Assembly: GCA_032622095.1 (NCBI GenBank)
Contig: CP136066.1
Location: forward strand, 170,138,664-170,202,663
Direction: 5' to 3'
DNA from: Siphonodentalium dalli
Lineage: Eukaryota; Mollusca; Scaphopoda; Gadilida; Siphonodentaliidae
Length of the DNA: 64,000 nucleotides
In this document: piece by piece, positions 55,703 to 64,000 of the stretch
Position numbering within the stretch: position 1 is the first letter of the stretch
How the letters are laid out: the number at the start of each line of letters is the position of its first letter
Position numbers and translations under genes: made by a program
Notes under the pieces: generated by a model
The model's database searches: none
The model's input: only the letters and a program-made list of their open reading frames with translations
What the model was told of the DNA's origin: nothing

Positions 55703-56315
55703 TAAAGGTCAATCCACACCGGACGCGAGCGCGCGATTATAACGGCCGTTTTTTTTCGTCCGTAGCATTTCAAAGCGCGCGATTTTTATATTCACACCGC
55801 AAGCGACTGAATCGCCGAACACGAGGCGATCACAGCAGTGATTTTATGCTTCGTCGATTTCTTGCTTTGTGGCAAACCAGCGGGATAATTTGGGTCGCTG
55901 TCAAATGGGAAATTTATACGCGCGTATTCCTCCTATTTCAAGGCGACAGATTAATTCGCCGTCGCGATAACACAGGTAGTAGAGGACTTTAAAAGTCATC
56001 TACCACCAAAAATAGCGAAATGCTGATAACTGAAGTGCAAGGAAAAAAGAGAAAATGCCTGGCAACAGCTCGACGTAATAACAGGATCGTCGGGTTAATT
56101 TTGGTCCCAATCCATTACAAGCTTCTGAAGTCACTTTGCCCACAATTTGCCCCCATCACCTATAAAAAAAACTCACAAACTGGAATTATAGAATGAAATT
56201 CAATTAAACGCATTCAGTCGCTTTCGGTGTGAATATAAAAATCGTGCGCTTTGAACCGCTACGGACGACAGAAAACGGCCGTAAAAATCGTGCGCTCGGT
56301 GTGGATTGACCCTTA
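55703..56315. mobile_element. 613-bp MITE with inverted arms of about 110 bp
   Basis: Ends TAAAGGTCAATCCACACCG and CGGTGTGGATTGACCCTTA. The arms continue with ACGGCCGTTTT, GTCCGTAGC, CAAAGCGC.CGATTTTTAT and TTCACACCG.AAGCGACTGAAT. The 124-codon frame over 55618-55992 is produced by the left arm and is not a gene. Target-site duplication unclear. Confidence 0.65.
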
Positions 56316-58825
56316 CAAGGACGTACCACCCGTGTGGCATTTTTGATCACCTGTTGGAGTGATTATTCTACCATACATGTTTCTCAATATGCATGCCGGG
56401 ACAAGGTTATTGTATATGCACCGCGAATGACACTATGCTGGTCTTGGTCCTCATCAATGTGAAGTTATAGTAGTGTAGGAACTTTGACGATTGTAATTTC
56501 AATAAGAATTTTTAGAAGAATAAGATTTTGATCCGGGAAGGTAAATCATTTTTACAATTTCATATTGATGGTACTTATTTAATTGGCAGTCACATCGATA
56601 TGTCCTTTACAACAATCAGGTCGTCTTATATCTCACTTTGTCTAGATATACCCATAACGAGATCAGGACAAATGAGTATATTCGATTCTACAATAACCTT
56701 TGACTTTTAAACCCCTGAGAAACTGCATGGATTCAATGTTCTTACTAATACCTCTGACTCTAAAATTTTAGGCCATAATTTTTTGCATAAAATGTTCAAC
56801 TTAAGTTATTGAAAATTCCAAATGTTGAAATGTTTTACCAAAATGTGGGGGGGGGGTCGTTCCACAAATCTCTACCATCTTTGGCTACGCCCGTGGAGAT
56901 CATATTCCAATTTCCACCAGTACATAACCTGGGAAATTTGTTGGTGTTGTGATCCATTCTGACATGCAGAGAACATTATAACATTTAAAAAACACGGCAG
57001 ATAATAGAGTGTTATGTTAATAATTGTTCCTCAATAACCTACTTCACAGTATGGGGTGGTCCCAACTCCAGATTACATGTTTTTTTTTTATCAGTGTTCG
57101 CGCTCGAAAAATCTTGTAGCCAAAGGTTTAGTCAAATAAAAATGCTATTAGCCAAATGGAGAAAAAAAACTTTGGAGAAATATAAATATATCGTCAGAGA
57201 TATCATAAATGATATTTTTCAAAGATATAAACAAAAACGACATAGGCGGTTTGGCACCGAATAACTTTTCCATATCAGATTCGTTATTCCTAGATGCACT
57301 TTTGCTTGACATCAGAGGGAACACAATTAAATATTCTTCTCGCTTGAAAAGAAAGGAAGCTAGCGCCGAAGCTAACTTAATACAAAGAATTAATTTGTAT
57401 TAATTACTACAAAGATTTAATAGAACAAGAGCTATAACTTAATGATTTTTAAAGACATAGAAATTAAATTACAGGCTATAAGAATATCAAATAGAAGGTG
57501 GTATGACATGAACAAAAGCTAAATGTATTGAAGAAGGCAAAAACCTGACAAAATACTTCTTATATCTCGATAAACCACAACATATATCCAAATCTATAAA
57601 TAATGTAAGATATAGTAACAATAAGAAAATCACGAATCGGCAGGGGCGGATAAAAAGTGCATACATAAGGTTATTTTGTTCCGTATTTTCAGACCCAACG
57701 ACCCCATTTCGTGTAAATCTTATTCATCAAATTGTTTACGCCCACCCCAATCCATCTCCAAATTCTATCCATTTGAGCATCCGCCTCCTTTCCAACCAGG
57801 TTTGTTTTATTAACAGCAATTATTGTCCTGTAATTATGCCTCAGTTAGTACAAAAGTTTCGTCGAGTTTCATTGCCACTATTGCCACTACTGCTTTCTTA
57901 ACTCTAATAGCTGCTTTGACACACAACTATGGCTGGTCTATTGTGTTCTTTTGATATGATTAACAATTTTGATCAGCCTAATTATTTCTTGTCCTAACAT
58001 AATCTTACATTAGCCCCGAATGTTGAAAGTTACTGATTCAAATTTCGAGAAAATGGGTTACCTTTGGGGTTTCGTTGCTTTTGACCGCTTAAGTTGAGGG
58101 GTATTGTCCAAACCCATCACCGCAATGCAGAGCCATTCCAAGTGTAATCCTTTCATCGCACGAATCGGTAACTGACAACTGGCTGTCTTGCTGTGCCATT
58201 GAAACATTACACCAGTGTCCTTACAGTTGCACCAGTCTGCATATAAGCACCGATGTATGCTGATATATGCATATTAAAGACAAAGTTTTCAGGGTTGACG
58301 TGTACTGAAACTGAATGCCATTGAATGTTACATGAAAGTGTTTGTCTAGTCTACCAGAATCTAGTCTTTATTAAAATATGATAAACCTGTGATAATTGAC
58401 ATTATTCTTCACAAATCTTAAATCATGTTGGCAGCTCAGAAGAGCTAGGTCACAATCACATCCCAACACCATTCATTCATACCAACAACACATCAATCAT
58501 CGTAGTAACATGTTTGCCAGCATAATGGCTGATAGTAATGGGAGAAATAACCAGAAAATAACCATAGTTTGTGTTCATATCTTGATCAAAGACAATTATT
58601 ACATATGCAATTTTTGTTCCGTTCACAGAAAGATACCTACCCCTTTTGACATTAGTTTTAGTGAATTTCACCAATGTTATCGCCTATCAGGGGGGTAAAA
58701 ACTACTTTAAGTGCTTCATGCAGAATCAACAGAGAAGACTAGAACATATGTAGGCTGTTTTAAACTAAAAAAGCAAAATTTTGTATTTGGATAAAAATTG
58801 CATAATCTAAGATAATTCTTGTTTT
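56316..58825. other. Intron 2 of gene 2, no supported feature
   Basis: AT-rich sequence. Small open frames lack domains. A long G run is at 56847-56855. Confidence 0.3.
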
Positions 58826-58965
58826 GTTCGGGACATTGTGTATAGCACTTTAAATCCGTCCTCAGTCCCTGGAATCAGTGAAAATTATCGAAGAAACCAA
58901 AGCTTCAAACGTATCTGATATTAGAGTTCCTCCCCTTACTCCGACACAATCCCGCCCCAATTAAG
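58826..58965 (+). repeat. Block shared with intron 2 of gene 1
   Basis: Matches 31000-31170: ACATTGTGTAT.GCACTTT, CCCTGGAATC.GTGAAAA, CTGATATTAGAGTTCCT and CTTACTCCGAC. It supports colinearity of the two genes across intron 2. Confidence 0.6.
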
Positions 58966-58974
58966 GCGAAATTA

Positions 58975-59315
58975 TTGTATCCGAATTGACTGAAGCAATG
59001 AGGAAAATGAAAAACGGAAAGTTACCTCTCGTCTTAACGGGTACACAGTTGAGTCTTACAAAAAAAGTTCTGGGACGATCTAAGCAGCTTTGTCCTTAAT
59101 GCACTTAATCGGCGGGATTTTTTTATTTGCTCTCCACGACACAAAATACCTGGGTATTTATCACTTTAATCCAGAAATGTGACACACCAAGGAAGTCCTT
59201 TAAAACTGGAGTCCAATATCTCTGCTAAACTGCTAAATAGATCTTATAAATTGGCATCCTTGTGTATCGCTAACAGGATCAAATCAGTTCTACCTCCTAC
59301 CATGAGGATATCACC
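58975..59315 (+). pseudogene. L1/Tx1-like LINE reverse transcriptase remnant
   Basis: Fragments in shifting frames read LTEAMRKMKNGKLP, a GYT-V-like block, then KNWSPISLLN and RSYKLASLCIANRIKSVLP. These match the first conserved reverse transcriptase blocks of L1/Tx1-type LINEs (SPG-DG, NWRPISLLN-DYKI-SK-lAnRi-). Stops and frameshifts show it is dead; the catalytic YADD part is absent. Confidence 0.6.
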
Positions 59316-59789
59316 CCCCCCCCCCCCTTTCGGTACGCGGGATTCAGGGTGTTTTGAAGCCGTGCGCGGGATTCATACCCCCGAATTAACTGGTATTCTG
59401 GCTTCAACCAAAACATCTTGGATGCAGGTTTTGATGGCGCAAAATAATATTTTGTGCTAGTTATCTGTATGAATGAGTGGGTAGAATAGCTTCTTGGGCA
59501 TATTCGACCACCATGCCATCATAAAGTATCATTAATCGTATCATAACGGCCTCATAACGCCCATAACGCGACCGGCGTCCGGAAACTATATTTGATTTGT
59601 GTTCCAATTCCAAACTTTTAATTAACCGGTATATTATAACAGTCAATTTGTATGTCATTTATCGCATATTAGTTCTTAAAGGCACGGGAGGCCTTAGTTG
59701 TCGAAAATATTCATATTTGTTCCAATCACTGTAAACAGAAAAACATTAAAACGCGTAAAGTTTCGTTCATATATACAGTACAAAGCCCG

Positions 59790-60150
59790 TGGTTTTTTCA
59801 AAACCACGCGTGGCCAACATTTTAACACGGAAAAAACACGGTAAAATCGCGCGTGGTCTTAGCGTGGTCAACTTCAGAAAAATGACCAGCGTGTTCAAAA
59901 ACAGTCTGAACACGGCGTGTACATGCCGTGGTCATCCGAGTTTACGCCGTGGTCATCCGTGTTGAAGTCGTGTTCTTAGCGTGATCAATTTCGGCAAAAT
60001 GGCCAGCGTGTTCAAAAAAGGTCTGAACACGGCGTGTACATGCCGTGGTCATCTGAGTGCACGCCGTGGTCATCCGTGTTGAAGTCGTGTTCATGCCGTG
60101 TTAATAGCGTGGTCAGCCGTGTTTACGGCGTGGTCTGCATCCCAGTCAGG
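59790..60150. repeat. CGTGGTCA-rich minisatellite with 117-bp higher-order period
   Basis: Many copies of (G)CGTGGTCA, CCGTGTT and GAACACGG. A longer unit containing CAGCGTGTTCAAAAA and GGCGTGTACATGCCGTGGTC repeats at about 59885 and 60001. GC-rich compared with its surroundings. Open frames through it are artefacts. Confidence 0.75.
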
Positions 60151-60489
60151 GACAGTGCGGGAGGTGTGAATAATCCGCGACATAAAGAGTTGCCGCAGTA
60201 TTACTTGAATGAATGATGCTTTAATCTCAGCCATTTTTACATGGAACATGAGCGATGGTTAACTATTTACACTATTTACACATACTTGCGGTAGGATTTT
60301 TTCGGGTATATTTGGCCAGGATTGATTTCGTCAATGAATAAAGAATTGTCAGATAAAATCTTTTATAATAAAAAACAATTTCATATATTGAATTATGTAT
60401 ATATATGCATATTTGTTAATCCGTGTCAATGGCCTTTATATCCGTGTCATGTTTTGTTGTCGCATTTTATTTTAGTTGGCATTAATATT

Positions 60490-60560
60490 TTCTTGTGTTT
60501 CCCGGCCATAGCTAACAGACAGACAGACAAACAAACAGAAGTCCCAAACTATATATTAGA
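60490..60560 (-). mobile_element. Minus-strand Helitron-like 5' end
   Basis: On the minus strand it begins A|TCTAATATATAGTTTGGGAC, followed by CTTCTGTTTGTTTGTCTGTC and GTTAGCTATGGCCGGGAAA. Only about 70 bp is recognisable. Confidence 0.4.
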
Positions 60561-60959
60561 TCATTTGTGGGTACCCTTTTCAAGGTGAAGGTCACCTCGG
60601 GCGGAAAAACTGACCCGATGAAAATCTCCCCCATTCCCAGGAACCCCTAAGTACGAACACAGACTTAATAATCACACAACACGCTCATGTCTGGACACAT
60701 ACACGCTCTTTATCAACGACACTACGGATACGAACGCTCTTTAACTATCACGCGATTAACCCATGAATTCCCATTGCGGTGGCGGGGGGTTGGAGAATGA
60801 GTGCTCTGACGTTCTCAGAAGCGGTCCGATGACCATTCCCGCGGTTTTTACCCTCAGATAGCAAGTTTGGGCTAAATCCGCCAGGCAGTTTTCCCGGCCA
60901 TAGCTAACAGACAAACAACAAACAAACAAACAAACAGAAGTCCCAAAATATAAAGTAGA
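60561..60959 (-). mobile_element. Minus-strand Helitron-like element, related to H3/H5
   Basis: On the minus strand it begins A|TCTACTTTATATTTTGGGAC and shares GAGCACTCATTCTCCAA-CC, a GGGTTAATC stretch and AAAGAGCGT words with H3 and H5. No 3' CTAG hairpin is found, so it is truncated. Confidence 0.45.
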
Positions 60960-61369
60960 TTAAATGCAGTTATTCTCGAAAGTGAAACCGGTTTCGTTAG
61001 TTTACCGTAGACAGTTGCGTCCCGAATTGAGAAGTAAATAATTACAATTGAGCGTAGTTTAGACGGTACTTTTGATTTGTTTGAGATTTTCGGCGATGCT
61101 ACATTTCCCCAGTTGGCATAGCACCTGAATACTGACTTATCAGGTTATACGCAACAGAACAAGTCCATAATATAAGTTAGCCTGTGCCAGCGCTAACAAG
61201 ATATCATATTTGTAGTTTGAGATCGGTTATCATTGCTTTAACAGCGATCTAGAACAGTCTTAACCATGCTAAATGAACAATAACTCTTAAAATGACTTAA
61301 ATGTTCTGCAGTTTCGTCAAAAGTCACAATATTGAAAATAAAATAAAAGTTACCTAATTATGAATTTTA

Positions 61370-61725
61370 TCAAGAATATACTAAAAGTATAGTATAATGA
61401 TAATATGAATGTGATATTACCCACAAAACACTTTGTGTGAACCGAGAATTTTATTCAACGCAGAAGTCTTGTTAAAGTAAACTTATCGGGGACTCCTCTG
61501 TGTTGAGTGCTTTGCGTATAGCACACTTTACTCACTCTACTGTATCATAATATGGATTTTTTTTTATTAACAAACCGTACGGTCTTGACAATAACATGCT
61601 ATTTATGATTTTACACAATATGTCTATAAATTTATATTCTTTCTGTTTATGGCGGTCTTAACCGATGCCACATTTTAAAAGAGCAACACCCATCGTGATG
61701 ACAATACTTATATTTAAGTGTCAAT
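61370..61725 (+). repeat. Block shared with intron 2 of gene 1
   Basis: Colinear with 32780-33330. Shows that gene 2 intron 2 is still being traversed at this point. Confidence 0.6.
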
Positions 61726-63899
61726 TGTATATACCACACTATAACAGGTTGCTGAACGTTCTAGCATTCCATGAAGCAATCAAGAGTTGAGGTCGGTACA
61801 ACCAATCTAGATCTATATTAAGTTCATTCGTTGTGTGTTCTTAGTGTTTCAGCCATGTGTATTGACTACTATGCAAACTGAATCTATAGAAGGTGTTAAA
61901 GATAACGTACCGTTTGATGCGTTTCATTTCAGACTGAAGTGGCACCACGCCATTAAAAACCAATATCGATAAATATTTAATGCATGCACTGATCGAGACA
62001 AAAGGACGATCGGTTCTTAATTTCACGCTCGGAGTTCAGCCAGTGTTTTGTTGTCGCATATGACGTCGGTGATAGCCTATATTTTTGTAGTTCATCAATA
62101 GATGGATGGATCGATAAATGCCACTCAAAAAGACGACAATTTCCCCGTCAATTAAATAGACCCGATATATAAACCAGCAATTAACACGTTCTTCAAGTAA
62201 CCTTCAAGTAATGATTAGTGTCGATTAGTGAAATACCATTGTCTTTTAACATCTATCGGATTCGTTTTACCGTGAAAGAACTATAGTTTGAAAGGGAATA
62301 AAGGTAATCGAAATGATGATTCGGGATCGTTTTGCAGACAACTATTGTTTTCGGTATGTTGTGGTTCTATCTTACCACACAACAAAAAAAAACTCCTGGC
62401 ATGTGGTAGAGAACTAAGAGAAGTTATATTGAGCACTACAGCTACCCGGATATCGAATTAGTTCATCGCAAAAACAGTTGTATGAGGGTTAATTATTGCA
62501 AGCAGATACTGTCTATACGGTTTAAATATGATAAGGTGTCGGCTTCGAACATATATTACATCCATATTGTTCCATGTGGCAAGAAGACTTATATATATTT
62601 TACATGCTAAGACACAAGTCCACTTGATAATTTAATGAATAACCCATCGCAACAGCCATGATTGTTCTTACTAATGAAATTAATATAAGTAGATAAACAT
62701 GCATGCATTGAGATCATATAAAAAAAACTTACCACAATAATGATATGTGAGTCAATGAGGAATTACAACCAGGCCACGGTCAAACACAATTCTGGACGAT
62801 ATATCGTGCAATTATATATAGCGTCGTGAATACAATTTAGCAAAACTTAATGAGTAGATATCAACCTTTTCGAAAAGCAATGGTCAATTGGCCCAGTCGA
62901 CTCATTGTGAGGAAAATCAGCGGGTGACATGCATGGATAGCTATGACACAGAATTATGACGAACCAATTGTCACCAAATTCCACCATAATAAATTGTCAC
63001 ACCTGCTATGCCATCGCTACTGTGGTACGTGTGTCCGCAGCCAATACATCGACATCTGTAATGTTCTTTCTAATTATGGTCGATCGTTTTACTAAACATC
63101 GTTTCGATTGAACCGGATACATTCATCGGACTCTTTCTCGTGTTATATTGGACCGTGACATGTTTGTCATTGTCTTCAATGTATCTTATCACATATCAAT
63201 AGTATTGACGTGATCAGGCACTGAAAACTAAGGAATGGAAACAAAGGTTTTTTAATAACTTTGGTTATATGGATATTCGCATTTCAATTAACACGCTCTG
63301 AACACCCGCGTCTATAACAAAACGATGAAGGTTACTGAAGTGCGAACCGTTCATTTATGCCATAGCGCTCAAGTACTTCGTTAGTATGTCATATTTTTGA
63401 TGCCCCGAGACGATACCGTTAAAGACATATTATGGACAACTTTCGGGGGCGTTAAACTGATAAGTTAGCATTCAGGTGCTATGTCAAATGGATGAATGTA
63501 ACATTCTACTAACATCACCGAAAATCTGAATCAAATCGACCGTAACACTACATAGAAAACATCGTCTGAACTACGCTCAATTGTAAATATTTACATCTCG
63601 GTACCATATATTCGATTTATTTAGTATTAAGTTAGCACCCTTCTTGAAATAATGCACGTGTATCGGTACCATTCCGACTCCCATACATAAGTTATTTTTA
63701 TGAATAATCGCGGTGTGGTGGTGTCTTTACTTTTTCTGGGCCAATTTTCACAATCGACGGGTTGAAGTTCGATGAAATTTCCGTTAAATAAAATGGTGCT
63801 GCTCATTTGCCAATTTGAGCAGCAATTTCGAGAATATAATTTGGACTATGGAGGTGATAATTAATTACGTAACGCACACACCACGAGCTCCTCCTCCAA
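61726..63899. other. Presumed intron 2 of gene 2 up to the right edge
   Basis: A short match at 62993-63040 to 38195-38240 of gene 1 (TGCCATCGCTA, GTACGT.TGTC) suggests the FReD exon of gene 2 is near, but no FReD coding is present before 64000. 63440-63600 is an inverted copy of the repeat at 52200 and 60965. Confidence 0.4.
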
Positions 63900-64000
63900 T
63901 CTCATATATATTTTGAAGACCTCTGTCTGTTTGTCTGTCTGTCTGTCTGTATGTTTGTTATTAATACAAATCTACGATTCTAAACCGATCGGGACGAAAC
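63900..64000 (+). mobile_element. 5' end of a Helitron-like element (H2 type), cut by the window edge
   Basis: A|TCTCATATATATTTTGAAGACC, a CTGT run and CTACGATTCT, then GATCGGGACGAAAC match the first 100 bp of H2 with few differences. Confidence 0.6.

Noticed and set aside
55618..55992. 124-codon ORF rich in Arg
   Set aside because: Mostly made from the left arm of the 613-bp MITE; the right arm inverted gives no conserved protein.
63050..63900. FReD exon of gene 2 inside the window
   Set aside because: Translation in all + frames shows no GGGWTV, HWLG or GGWW motifs; only intron-like sequence and an inverted repeat copy.

Overview
This is nuclear DNA from an animal, most likely a marine invertebrate and perhaps a lophotrochozoan such as a mollusc. 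The reasons are spliced genes with long introns, a fibrinogen-related (FReD) domain, a PAN/apple-like cysteine domain, and a mixed load of decayed LINEs, Helitrons, a tRNA-like SINE, hAT-like and TA/TTAA-flanked elements and many minisatellites in AT-rich DNA. The phylum is an inference. I saw nothing bacterial, no operon, no CRISPR array and no rRNA gene.

The core of the window is a tandem pair of paralogous secreted-protein genes on the + strand. Gene 1 has a signal-peptide plus PAN-like exon (6289-6588), a 22-nt microexon (12552-12573) and a terminal FReD exon (38451-39097). The three pieces join in frame as 969 nt, or 322 codons plus stop, with introns of about 6.0 and 25.9 kb. Gene 2 starts 38.7 kb downstream. 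Its first exon (44984-45283) is nearly identical and its microexon (50449-50461) is 13 nt and phase-compatible. Its FReD exon is not seen and should lie beyond the right edge, because intron 2 stays patchily alignable to gene 1 up to about 63.05 kb. Promoter-proximal and intronic DNA is shared between the two copies, so this is a segmental duplication later cut up by mobile elements.

Layout: 1-2.0 kb holds repeats and a 213-bp hairpin. From 2.0 to 6.0 kb there is a head-to-tail train of Helitron-like elements carrying a 122-bp minisatellite; the first carries an antisense fragment of the PAN exon with its splice donor. Exon 1 of gene 1 is at 6.3 kb. A 1.1-kb tandem repeat carrying a LINE C-terminus fills 6.85-9.64 kb, followed by degenerate repeats to 12 kb and the microexon at 12.55 kb. 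Intron 2 (12.6-38.4 kb) holds a broken LINE (13.6-16.0 kb), several inverted-repeat elements, a SINE, microsatellites and a nested hAT-like element (34.2-36.5 kb). The FReD exon at 38.5 kb is followed by a 160-bp-period repeat and hairpin elements (39.5-41.9 kb).

Gene 2 begins at 45.0 kb. Its intron 1 contains a 3.9-kb insertion (46.4-50.3 kb) flanked by TTAA, with the matching empty site visible in gene 1. This insertion is packed with CTTAAG-centred palindromes. From 51 to 64 kb lie intron 2 of gene 2, two MITEs, an L1/Tx1-like LINE remnant, a CGTGGTCA minisatellite, minus-strand Helitron ends and, at the right edge, the 5' end of another Helitron.

Most other open frames are products of repeats, not genes.
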